DNA of 64,000 nt from a virus: the IMG/VR virus record IMGVR_UViG_3300028646_000003, positions 62,001 to 126,000 of that record; one strand, given 5' to 3'. This document shows, piece by piece, positions 53,633 to 62,371 of the stretch (its first letter is position 1; each line of letters starts with the position of its first letter). Both the position numbers and the translations under genes were made by a program. The notes beneath the pieces were generated by a model. It was not told where the DNA came from. It made no database searches and saw only the letters and a list, made by a program, of their open reading frames with translations.

Positions 53633-55527
53633 TTATATAGAATTGAAATTTACTGATGAAACAAATGTTGGTGCTGTTGACCAATCAACTTGTGGTGCTT
53701 GCTTATTAACTATTCCGTCACGTCTAAGGTTTTTTAAATGCCAAGCTAACATTACCATTGTGTAAGCTCTATCATCATGCATTTTACTCTTTTTATCAGG
53801 AGGCAGTTCATATTTATAATTTATATCATCACCTTGTCTTCTTATTGCAATTAATTCTTCTTTTGCGTTATCAATTTGCTTTAATGCCAATTCTTCGTCC
53901 CAAGATAGATTGTATTGTTTATAATCTATTGATTTTACCTTTTTCTTTTCATTCGTATCCTCATCAATTTCTTCAATCTCTTTTCCTTCCTGTGGTAGAC
54001 TTAAGTACCCTTTCATATCATAATTATCTGTAAATTCAATTAGTCCTAAATTTAATAATTCTACAAAATCATCATACATTTCTGTTTTATATTTTTTAGG
54101 TGATACTAATTTTAATTTTCCTACTGCATTCGGATAAGAATTTACATGTTCAGCACAGGCTTCTTTATCAATTAATCCCCTATGTTTATTTCCTTGTTCA
54201 TCTTCCCAGTCGTCCATAAAATAATCTGCGATTATCGGACCACCACCTCCTGAACCAGCATCAACTAGTAAACAATCTATATTCTCATAATCAGCCTTGC
54301 CTTTTCCGTTATAATTTATTAGCATTTGTTTTATCTCTTTAATTTGTTCTGGCGTTCTCATTGGAGTTTTTTTCTTTTTCCCTAAATCCACAAGACTTAC
54401 ACAGTTTTGAATTATTAATTTCCATCCAACTTGTTCATCATATATATATTCTCCTACTGATGTCGCTGAATTATCATAATCATGTGCTGGATCATATGAA
54501 ATTGCAATGTGTCTTTTTATATTTCCTTCATTAATTAATAATGGTTTTCTAACTGATGAATTTTTCATAATTACTGCACGTTTTATAGGTTGTTTATTTC
54601 CACCATCAGCATCAAAACGATTAAAATATTCTCGATTTGCTTTCTCTGAGTTTGACCTTATTTCATCATCAACTTTAGATTGTGATAACAATGGTATATT
54701 TAATTTTTTACCTTTTAATGTAGCTCCTATTATAACCTCACAATTTAAGTCAGCTACAAAATGGTCTTTACTTCCTGCAAACATTAACTTTGCCCACTCT
54801 TTATATAATGTATAAAATGCAGAATCCGTACTACTAGCAGATGAACAAAACAATAATTGATTAGGAATATTCATCGGTATAGTTTCGGTGTTTATACCAC
54901 CACCTAACTTAAACGACGAATCCTGTGTACAAAATGATTTTGTAACTGAAATATAGTTTTCACTTATGAAACCACTTTCATCATACAAATTTAAATTTGA
55001 TCTTTTCCCTCTAATATTATCTTCTTCCCCAGAAACAGTAGTAACTTGACTGTTGTTAAATAGCTTACATCTAAATCCTTGAGGAGAGTGAACAAATCCA
55101 TCATGGTTAGCACTTGCAGAAACTTCTCCTAAAAATATATCTGTTAATCCACAAAAAGATTCTATTTGTTTTTTTGCTATTGACTCCATTTTAAGTTGTC
55201 AAAGAAAGGTATCTTGGCTTTGACTTGCGGTTAATGAAAGTATAAAGCTTTGAAAGTTTGGAAATAACATCATTTTTGTCATTATAAATGGAGAACTTAA
55301 AGTTGATTTACTCAGCCTCCATTACGAGACATCAACCATAATGCAAATTGTTTGCTCCATGATTCTTGAAATGTATATTTTTGATAATCCATAAGTTCAA
55401 GTCCCAACACTAATTCTGCGAACTTTACAGGATTTCTTCTTCCCCATACAAGTATTTCATTGTATTTTAAATAACCTTCTAACTTTTTTTGAGTCAAATT
55501 ACCTTTATTTATAATTGTGATACCCAT
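53633..55527 (-). pseudogene. terL: terminase large subunit, split in three by small insertions
   Basis: Part 1 (55527-55312) ends 'LWLMSRNGG' then TGA, inside Walker A. A 5-nt insert (about 55310-55314) separates it from 'KSTLSSPFIMTKMMLFPNF', which reads to 'ASQSQDTFL' and a second TGA (55199-55201). After about 9 extra nt comes 'LKMESIAKKQI' and the rest. That rest has Walker B 'LNLYDESG' and the nuclease Asp residues ('SYDPAHDYD', 'LLVDAGSGGGG', 'KMHDDRAYT'). Removing 5 and 9 nt restores one continuous protein of about 625 aa. The ATG at 55189 has no ribosome site. Whether the gene is dead, mis-sequenced or recoded cannot be told here. Confidence 0.85.
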
Positions 55528-55580
55528 AATGAATTTAATTCACCTCCTTCTTATATCAATAAAGTTTGCTTAAACGCAAC

Positions 55581-55601
55581 AAAAGACATGTTACCATGCC
55601 T
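55581..55601 (-). terminator. intrinsic terminator before terminase
   Basis: Minus-strand GGCATG-gtaa-CATGTC followed by TTTTGTTG, between the small- and large-subunit genes. Confidence 0.7.
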
Positions 55602-55643
55602 TCAGTTATTGAAACATATTTTTTTATTTAAATGCCTATTCAC

Positions 55644-57092
55644 TATTATTATTATTATTATCATTTAATAACAATCTTAATTTATCTCTACTAATACCCA
55701 CTAATTTTGAAGCTTCGCTTATTCACTTATAACACTATTCAATATTTTTTGTTTTTCAATTTCTTTTTTATTTTTAATAACCTTATCAATATGCTCCATA
55801 GTGTCAATAGGTACTATTTCCTCAACCATATTATTAAAACTTATTTGGTCTTCTTTATAATTCTGCTTTTGAATAGAGTCTTGTCCATCCTTTATGTCTC
55901 CGTAGTCCAAAACATCATAATAATCTGTTTCTAAAACATCTTGTTTATAATCTACATCATTGAAAGAGCAAATCGCCTTTAATTTTCTATTTTCTTCTCT
56001 TAATTTACTGTATTCTTGTTCATAAAAATTTATTTTTTCGTTTTGGAATTTTACCATATCTATTAAATCATCATCGCCAAAATTAAGATTTTCTACAATT
56101 GCTTTTGCGGATAATCTTGCTGTTTGTAACATACCATTAGAAGTCTGAATATCAAATAAATTAACTTGTGCTTCTTTTAAATCTATTTCTTTTAACTTTT
56201 TAACCATGCCCGTTAATGTATTTGCACCGATTGTTTTATGACCACTATATAAATCACTAATCTTATTGTCTTTCGCTAAAGCCAATAAACTTTTATTTAG
56301 TTTTTCTTTAGTGTCGGTTAAGCTTTTAATAGTTCCAATATTGTCTTTTATACTTTTTATATCAGAACTTAAATTTGTTATAACATCATTTATTTTATTT
56401 TCTTGATTTTGACCTTTTATAATACTTATTATTGCACTATTTTTAAGCTCATCATTTTGACTATCTTCATCTAGCATATTTATCAACTTGGCATACATTT
56501 TTGATTTATCTTCTTCTATTTCATTCTGAAAAGGATCATATCCGATTATTCTAATAATATCTTCTTTATTTTGTTTATCTCTTACTCGTTGTTCAATTTC
56601 TTCGTCAGTAAACTCTTTAGGCTTAGATATAATTAAGCTATTTTCTTTTTCTTTGGTAGTATCATCCTCAACAATACTCATTCCTAAATCAATTTTATCT
56701 CCATGTTCAAAAGCATAACCTTTATAATTTTTAAGAGAATTTATTGTTTTTATGTATTTTTTCCATACTTCTAATCCATTTTGTACTATAGTGAAATCTT
56801 TATTCCATCCTGCTTCTGTTAATGAACTATTGTATATTCCTTCGAGATATACAAAATCCAATAACTCACATATTTTATATATTGATATTTTTATATCATT
56901 AGTTTCTTCTAAAAGTGATACATAAAAATTAGTTAAACAATCTTTACATAAAGATACTCTTCCAGTATAAGTATGTAATTTTGAACTCGATGTGTAAAAA
57001 TTATTTGTATTACTAAGTATTGTTCCACACTTAGTACATCTAGTTTTCCCTTTCATCTGCTCATCTAAATCTTTTGTCTTAAAATCTGCCAT
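55644..57092 (-). pseudogene. zinc-ribbon protein in terminase small-subunit position, frameshifted near 3' end
   Basis: Frame 0 gives 457 aa ending at 55719. N-terminal zinc ribbon C-x2-C...C-x2-C ('CTKCGTILSNTNNF', 'VSLCKDCLTNFY'), long helical middle, coiled coil near 380-400. After the stop, another frame continues 'ISEASKLVGISRDKLRLLL' and 'NDNNNNSE' to a TAG near 55644, a helix-turn-helix-like end. The junction contains an imperfect 8-nt tandem copy (ATAAGTGA ATAAGCGA); deleting 8 nt fuses the frames. DNA recognition for packaging is inferred from zinc ribbon, HTH and position. Confidence 0.6.
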
Positions 57093-57139
57093 TATATTTT
57101 CACCTACTTAATTTTTTACATAATAAAAAGTCACCAAAA

Positions 57140-58495
57140 TTAATTAGCAACTTCTAATTTTTTTAATATTTTATTACTTCTATATTGTTCTTCTAACTGT
57201 TCGTCAAATGCTCCTTCAAAAAATCTAATTAAGAACTCATCAAACTGACTATGTGTATTTCTTCCATATCCATAATTTTGATGAAATATTTTATGATATT
57301 CTTCTTTCATACATTTCCCTAATGGATACCTGTAATGAATTTCTGTACATTTACATATAATTTGTTTTATTTCCATATCTGTATAATTACTTATAGTTTC
57401 ATATATAGGTAATTTTAATTCTTCTAAAGTATCTCTAACTATATTATCAAAACTATATAAGTGATGAATATGATCAAACCTTTCCCCTGTAATAATACAT
57501 TTGAAATTGCATTCTTTCATACTATCTAATTTCCATTGGTTAATATTTCTTCTTAATTCATTTTCTATATTACTAATTCCACCTTTATAATTAGGATTTA
57601 AACTACCAAATCTTGCAGAACCAAACATTGGATTATTTTCGCCTTTTGATTTTCCATTTTTAAGTCGAGTCTCACTTATTTTATTTCTCCATTCCTCAGT
57701 TTGTGCGTCATTTGTTGCTCTTAATTTACTTTCATCACTTTTATGTAAATTTAAACTATGAGCTTTATCCATAATTTGATTAATTGTTAAATGTGGGAAA
57801 AATTCATTCTTCATTTCATTATTGGTCATATCTGAATAATTATTTTGAATAATTATTACTTCTTCATCTTTCCATATGTATGAATCAGATATTGCATAGT
57901 TCTCACCTTTACATTTTTTGCATACGTTTCTAAAACCATCACTACAAGTATTATCTTTTGGAAAATATAAAAATTCTAATGGTAAATATTCATTACAGCA
58001 CTTGCATAATTTGTATCTTTTGCCTTTAATGTCTTTATATTTTATTTTGTCATAATCTTCTACTACATTATTTATTTTATATAATCCTAGTTTTTTACTC
58101 ATATGTAATACAGATTTTTCAGTACGATTAACGCTAAGCAATGGAATTATCTCTTTGATTATTAATTTATTATAATTAGCTATAATAATATCTTTATCCC
58201 TTTGACTCCATGTATCTTTCTCATTAGAACAATTTAAACACTTAGACAAATATCCATCTTTAGCTTTAGCATATAATCCAAATTCTGATACCTCTTTTTT
58301 AATATTACAACATTTGCAAACTTTATATCCATCTTTAGCATAGAACTTTTCTCTATATTTAATTTCTTGTTCTGTTTTTGCTTTATTCCTACAAGCTTTA
58401 CATGTATTTTCAAAACTTCCATTTTTGTTTTTATAAAAATTTTCCTCGTTTAATTCTTTTTCTTGTCCACATTTTTTACATTTTCTTATTTCCAT
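57140..58495 (-). CDS. HNH homing endonuclease with zinc ribbons and NUMOD3
   Basis: About 451 aa from the ATG at 58495 after TTTAGGAGGAA. Four zinc-ribbon pairs ('CKKCGQEK', 'CKACRNK', 'CKCCNIKKE', 'CLNCSNEK', 'CKCCNEYLP') cover residues 5-200. A helix-turn-helix ('NEMKNEFFPHLTINQIM') and NUMOD3 repeats ('GENNPMFGSARFGSLNPNY') follow. Last comes an HNH-type core ('CIITGERFDHIHHLYSF', 'EYHKIFHQNYG'). It differs from endonucleases A-D and lacks their leader. It sits just before the packaging genes. Confidence 0.82.
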   Translation of the reverse strand: MEIRKCKKCGQEKELNEENFYKNKNGSFENTCKACRNKAKTEQEIKYREKFYAKDGYKVCKCCNIKKEVSEFGLYAKAKDGYLSKCLNCSNEKDTWSQRDKDIIIANYNKLIIKEIIPLLSVNRTEKSVLHMSKKLGLYKINNVVEDYDKIKYKDIKGKRYKLCKCCNEYLPLEFLYFPKDNTCSDGFRNVCKKCKGENYAISDSYIWKDEEVIIIQNNYSDMTNNEMKNEFFPHLTINQIMDKAHSLNLHKSDESKLRATNDAQTEEWRNKISETRLKNGKSKGENNPMFGSARFGSLNPNYKGGISNIENELRRNINQWKLDSMKECNFKCIITGERFDHIHHLYSFDNIVRDTLEELKLPIYETISNYTDMEIKQIICKCTEIHYRYPLGKCMKEEYHKIFHQNYGYGRNTHSQFDEFLIRFFEGAFDEQLEEQYRSNKILKKLEVAN

Positions 58496-58552
58496 AATCA
58501 AATTCCTCCTAAATTGCTAATATCACATAGCTCATTATTTTATAATTTATTT

Positions 58553-59221
58553 CTATAAATAACTTTTAACTTTTTCATCATCAATTTTTACTAAACCAAA
58601 TAACTTCAAACTATCTAAATCTAGTTCTTTCCCTGAAGCATAATATTCTGGATTTATGTAAATAGCTTTTTTATGACCATATTGAACTCTTTTTAACATA
58701 TTTTTATCTTCCAAAGATTTTAAAGCAGTAATTATACTTCTTTCAGTTAATCCTATAATTGGTTCTAGTTCTTTAATAGTAGGAATATGATCATTAATTA
58801 CAATACAATTAGTAGGATACTGAATGAAATCTCTCATTATATAAAATACTAGCTTTTCATTTGTATTTAATTTCATATTCATCACTCCCTCAATTTTATT
58901 CCTATAAACTATATTGAACTCACCGTTATCAAAATTCTCCCTTGCTTTACCACTCTTTTTCCTTTTAACTTTCTTCTTAGTTAAACTTTGTTCATTCTCT
59001 ATGCCAAATTCAGTATTAGACACATAATTAGCAGTAGCAAACATTTCTGTTTTATACTTTTCTAATTTAGTTTGTATTATTTTGTCATGCTCTGATTTTG
59101 TTATAAATTCACCAGTTTCAGACTGAATAAAACTACCACCTTGTATTTCTAAAAATTTACTATCTTCTTCAATTATAAAATATCTTATTAATTCACCTAT
59201 ATTATTGTTTTGCATCTTCAT
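58553..59221 (-). CDS. RepL-like winged-helix protein
   Basis: 222 aa. N-terminal about 100 residues are charged. The C-terminal half has 'LNTNEKLVFYIMRDFIQYPT', 'TIKELEPIIGLTERSIITAL', 'SLEDKNMLKRVQYGHKKAIY' and 'INPEYYASGKELD'. The order winged helix then 'I-N-P-x-Y...G' recalls RepL plasmid initiators and related regulators. It could be a replication initiator (plasmid-like prophage) or a late regulator. RBS AAGGAGG. Confidence 0.6.
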   Translation of the reverse strand: MKMQNNNIGELIRYFIIEEDSKFLEIQGGSFIQSETGEFITKSEHDKIIQTKLEKYKTEMFATANYVSNTEFGIENEQSLTKKKVKRKKSGKARENFDNGEFNIVYRNKIEGVMNMKLNTNEKLVFYIMRDFIQYPTNCIVINDHIPTIKELEPIIGLTERSIITALKSLEDKNMLKRVQYGHKKAIYINPEYYASGKELDLDSLKLFGLVKIDDEKVKSYL

Positions 59222-59253
59222 AATGCCTCCTTAAATTTATTTTTACGCACAAC

Positions 59254-59302
59254 AAAAGACTGAATATCACAACAGTTAATACTGCATGTAGTTCAGTCTT
59301 TC
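59254..59302 (-). terminator. terminator hairpin
   Basis: Minus-strand AAAGACTGAA / TTCAGTCTTT stem with an inner hairpin, followed by TGTTG. Between genes 59360 and 58553. Confidence 0.65.
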
Positions 59303-59359
59303 ATACTTAATACTCATATTTAATTTATTTAACATTAGTTGTATCAGCACTTTACAAAC

Positions 59360-59656
59360 TTACTCTTCTTTGTTCTTCATATTATTTTGAGTTCTAATAG
59401 CGTCAGCTATTACCCTTTTTATCTGTAATAATTTGTTGATATAATCTTGTAGACATATATTAGTTTTATTTTTAAAATCTTGTTCCAATTTAATCAAATC
59501 TTCTTTATAGCCTTCAATATAAAAAAATACTTTGTAATCACTTTTATATCTTTTATTTTCTTTCACCTCAATATTATTATATGTATAACCATTAAGAAGT
59601 AAGTAAGCTACCATTTCAGATTGACTATATTTGTAATTAACTTTTTCCATATTCAA
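59360..59656 (-). CDS. DUF5659-like small protein
   Basis: 98 aa: 'YSQSEMVAYLLLNGYTYNNI', then 'YKVFFYIEGYKEDLIKLEQD' and a basic C-terminal helix. This matches the S-x-x-[MI]-[AV]-x-Y-L...G...F-[YF] pattern of DUF5659-type phage proteins. Function unknown. Confidence 0.55.
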   Translation of the reverse strand: MNMEKVNYKYSQSEMVAYLLLNGYTYNNIEVKENKRYKSDYKVFFYIEGYKEDLIKLEQDFKNKTNICLQDYINKLLQIKRVIADAIRTQNNMKNKEE

Positions 59657-59813
59657 ATTCCTCCTATATAATTTATTTTAGGTATTCTACAAGATAATTT
59701 TACCATATAGAATACTAATTTACAATACTTTATTACATTAATTTATTATTTCTAGCTATCCACCTAATAGGCAAATATCATAAAAACAATAAGCATTATA
59801 CGTTAAAAATAGA

Positions 59814-59852
59814 CTAGACAACAACTCATCTAGACAACAACTCATCTAGACA
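59814..59852. repeat. 16-bp tandem repeat
   Basis: CTAGACAACAACTCAT occurs twice head to tail (59814-59829, 59830-59845), followed by a partial third CTAGACA. It lies in the 59657-59954 gap, which has no gene. Confidence 0.75.
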
Positions 59853-59879
59853 CCTTAAAACCATATTAAATTAATTATA

Positions 59880-59940
59880 TGTTGTAAGTAATCTTTGATT
59901 ACGCCACAACAAATCATGCTTTAGCATGACAACCCCGTAG
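59880..59940. ncRNA. hairpin cluster, candidate small RNA
   Basis: TGTTGT-aa-GTAATC-ttt-GATTAC-gcc-ACAACA forms a nested hairpin (59880-59911), followed by CATGC-ttta-GCATG (59915-59928) and ACAACCCCG. It may be a 3'-end structure of gene 59955 or a separate RNA; strand unclear. Confidence 0.4.
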
Positions 59941-59954
59941 AGTATAATAATCTA

Positions 59955-60560
59955 TTAATTACCTTGCTTCATATCTTGTAATACTTTAATTTGCTTTAAT
60001 ATATTTTCCCTTGATAACGTTGTATTTTTATTCTTAGGTGTTTCAGCGTATTCAATCATTAATTCTTCTATTTGAGTATCACAAAAACTACTACGAGTAA
60101 TTTTAGACTGTCTACTATCTATATATTCAATATTATCATTAGTAATCATGCAATATATTTGTTTAACGTCCATAGGTTTTAATATACTATCAATATATTC
60201 TTTATTTAAATAACATTCGTCAAAGAAAGCAATTTCAATATTTCTACACGCTTTAAATTGAGTATTAGGATTAATATAAAACACTTCTAATTTGTTACCA
60301 TCATTAAATTCTATAGAATCCCTTTCTCTAGATGATTTATATAATTTTATAGAATTACTTTCTTTATATGTGTATTCTTTAAAATAATCTTGTAGTATTC
60401 TACTTGAAAATGGTGAAATATATAAATACTTCCCGTTCTTATTCTCTATGATCTTCCTAAACACAGAATAAGTTTTTCCTTCTCCTCGTTCCCAATTACA
60501 TACTACAATTTCCTTTTTACTATTTAACATTTTGTCTTGATAAACTCTCATCTCACTCAT
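59955..60560 (-). CDS. small P-loop ATPase-like protein
   Basis: About 201 aa from the ATG at 60560 following AAGGAG. Walker A-like 'NWERGEGKTYS' (G-x-G-K-T, about residue 27) and Walker B 'IEIAFFDECYL' (about residue 113) are present, with 'GKYLYISPFSSRILQDY' between. It resembles the N-terminal half of terminase/helicase ATPases but is short and has no nuclease part. A packaging or DNA-handling accessory is possible. Confidence 0.65.
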   Translation of the reverse strand: MSEMRVYQDKMLNSKKEIVVCNWERGEGKTYSVFRKIIENKNGKYLYISPFSSRILQDYFKEYTYKESNSIKLYKSSRERDSIEFNDGNKLEVFYINPNTQFKACRNIEIAFFDECYLNKEYIDSILKPMDVKQIYCMITNDNIEYIDSRQSKITRSSFCDTQIEELMIEYAETPKNKNTTLSRENILKQIKVLQDMKQGN

Positions 60561-60632
60561 TTTTATCAAACTCCTTCTTATATAATCTTTATTTACCTAT
60601 CCATCTTGATAAGCATAACTAAAATTACATAT

Positions 60633-60663
60633 AAAAAGGACTAGATATATTTCAACCTAATCC
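60633..60663 (-). terminator. intrinsic terminator
   Basis: Minus-strand GGATTAG / CTAGTCC followed by TTTTTA, upstream of gene 59955. Confidence 0.7.
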
Positions 60664-60716
60664 TAATAAGGACATAAAATTTTACTTTTAACTGCTTTTT
60701 ATATTAATTTATTAAC

Positions 60717-61346
60717 TTAAATATGATCAATACTTTCTCTAACGTCCTTTAAACAATCATCGAATCCTTCTTCGTAGCCCATCTCAATAGCATCAGAAAT
60801 TGTATCTTTAATTAAATTATAGATATTTCCAACTAAGTATTTGTCTAAATCCAGTTCGTCAATGCTTGATAAAAGTTCTTCAAATAAAATCTCTGTTGTA
60901 TCTTCTTCTTCAATTTCTTTTTCGTAATCTTCGTCGTCACTATATTCACAATTATCGCAGTCATAATTACATTCTTCTTCTGAATCATTTTCATATGTAC
61001 ATTCAACTAACATTACCATTCCAGAAAACTTCTTTATATCAATGCAATCAGCTAAATCGGAGTCTATAAAAACAATATCACTATCATCTTCTAATGTTTC
61101 TCCATCTTTACTGAAGACTTTTTCTATAAAATATTCTATTTCTCCATCTTCATAAATGTTTTTAGCAATTGCTAATATATCATTTTCTTCTATTAGATTT
61201 TCAACATAATCAAAATCAGCTTCACAGAATTGAACTCCATCTTCCATTAATTCTAAAACTGTTTCACCAATTTCTATGCCATCACCAATAAATACTGTAC
61301 CTGATTCTTCTGAATTTAGTATCATTTCTTTAATTAATTCTTGCAT
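60717..61346 (-). CDS. very acidic protein with Cys cluster
   Basis: 209 aa, unrecognised. Asp and Glu make up a very large share, with a peak at 'YSDDEDYEKEIEEEDTTEI' near residue 150. A C-x3-C-x2-C cluster ('CNYDCDNCEYS') precedes it. The C-terminus is helical ('YEEGFDDCLKDVRESIDHI'). High acidity suggests a DNA mimic or a nucleic-acid-free binding partner; the cluster may bind a metal. Both are inference. Confidence 0.6.
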   Translation of the reverse strand: MQELIKEMILNSEESGTVFIGDGIEIGETVLELMEDGVQFCEADFDYVENLIEENDILAIAKNIYEDGEIEYFIEKVFSKDGETLEDDSDIVFIDSDLADCIDIKKFSGMVMLVECTYENDSEEECNYDCDNCEYSDDEDYEKEIEEEDTTEILFEELLSSIDELDLDKYLVGNIYNLIKDTISDAIEMGYEEGFDDCLKDVRESIDHI

Positions 61347-61384
61347 TTTTTATTATCTCCCTCACTTATAATATTTAATTTATT

Positions 61385-61726
61385 TTATACTTGACTATCA
61401 TCTTGAATATCTTGTTTAATTTTTGTGGCTTCTAAATTCATTCTACCTGTACTTTCATTAAGAATATATTGAAAAGCATCAGCATTATTTACTCCTACAG
61501 ATACTAATCCGATAAATTGCCCACAAGCAAAACTAATATCTTTCAAACCTTTTTTAAATATATCTTCGTCTAATTCAAATCCATTTAACTCATCAGTATT
61601 GATTTCAATCCTAGGTGTTATTTCTTCTATAATATCTAAAACTTCATCTTTACTATAATATTCTTGTTCTTCCATAGGCTGATTTGGTTCTATTTCTTCA
61701 ACTTTATTTAACTCTTCTTTACACAT
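61385..61726 (-). CDS. hypothetical acidic protein
   Basis: About 113 aa from the ATG at 61726 behind AGGTGAG. Acidic N-terminus ('KVEEIEPNQPMEEQEYYS'), helical body, 'GQFIGLVSVGVNNADAFQYI' and a charged tail. It follows the ClpP-like gene closely and may be coupled to it. Not recognised. Confidence 0.55.
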   Translation of the reverse strand: MCKEELNKVEEIEPNQPMEEQEYYSKDEVLDIIEEITPRIEINTDELNGFELDEDIFKKGLKDISFACGQFIGLVSVGVNNADAFQYILNESTGRMNLEATKIKQDIQDDSQV

Positions 61727-61744
61727 AATTCTCACCTATATCCT

Positions 61745-62341
61745 TTATATAATTATTTCATCAGCAACATTTAATTTTAAAGCAGTAGCACCATCCATAT
61801 AAAAGTCTTTATTACTCTTTGTATAGCTATCAAATTGTTCTTTAGTTATACCTGTTTTCTCAGTTATTAAATCAACTATTAACTTGTACCATCTATCGCA
61901 TTGCTCTCTATCATTTACAGTATCTTGATATGTCTCAGTACCGTATCTAAATCTATTCCATTGGTGTCACATTAAATCACTTCTCTTATATACAAATCTT
62001 TTAGATCCACATATAAATATTTTGAATGCCATTGAATAAGCATAGCTTGTACAATATGTATGAATTTCTATCCCTTTATTAATGTAATATTCCATTAGGT
62101 CACAAAAATGCATTCCATCAACTAAACTTCCTCCTGGAGAAGCTATGATTAATTTTATTGGTGTTCTATCTTCCTTGCTCAATGATAGTTGTTTAGTGGC
62201 AAGTTTCTTTAATTGTCTTGATAACATTATTATAAATTCAGTTGTAATTTCATCATCAATATATAGTGTATTATTATCTTTGTAATCTACTAATTTGATT
62301 TCTTCTAGCAATAAATTCCGTTGTTGATATACTTCTCCCAT
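61745..62341 (-). pseudogene. ClpP-like protease with in-frame UGA before catalytic His
   Basis: Reads 198 codons including one TGA (61967-61969, codon 125). Before it: 'IKLIIASPGGSLVDG' and nucleophile region 'YAYSMAFKIFICGSKRF' (Ser103). After it, in the same frame, 'HQWNRFRYG' (catalytic His126 of the M-x-H-Q motif), then 'SNKDFYMDGATALKLNVADE' (Asp179 candidate) and a TAA. Counted as one residue, the stop keeps the F-to-His spacing of E. coli ClpP. The truncated 124-aa product lacks His and Asp. UGA followed by C is a leaky context. Phage ClpP homologues near terminases act in capsid maturation. Confidence 0.82.
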
Positions 62342-62371
62342 AACTTTTCACCATTAATCCTTTATTTTATT

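Noticed and set aside
55190-55330. Group I/II intron or intein in the terminase
   Set aside because: The extra sequence is only 5 and 9 nt; no splicing element fits.
59814-59852. CRISPR array
   Set aside because: Units are directly adjacent without spacers and no cas genes are present.
61967-61969. UGA recoded genome-wide as Trp (code 4 type)
   Set aside because: Portal (51859), GIY-YIG (12597) and other genes end at TGA with the next gene following normally, and TGG is used for Trp throughout.
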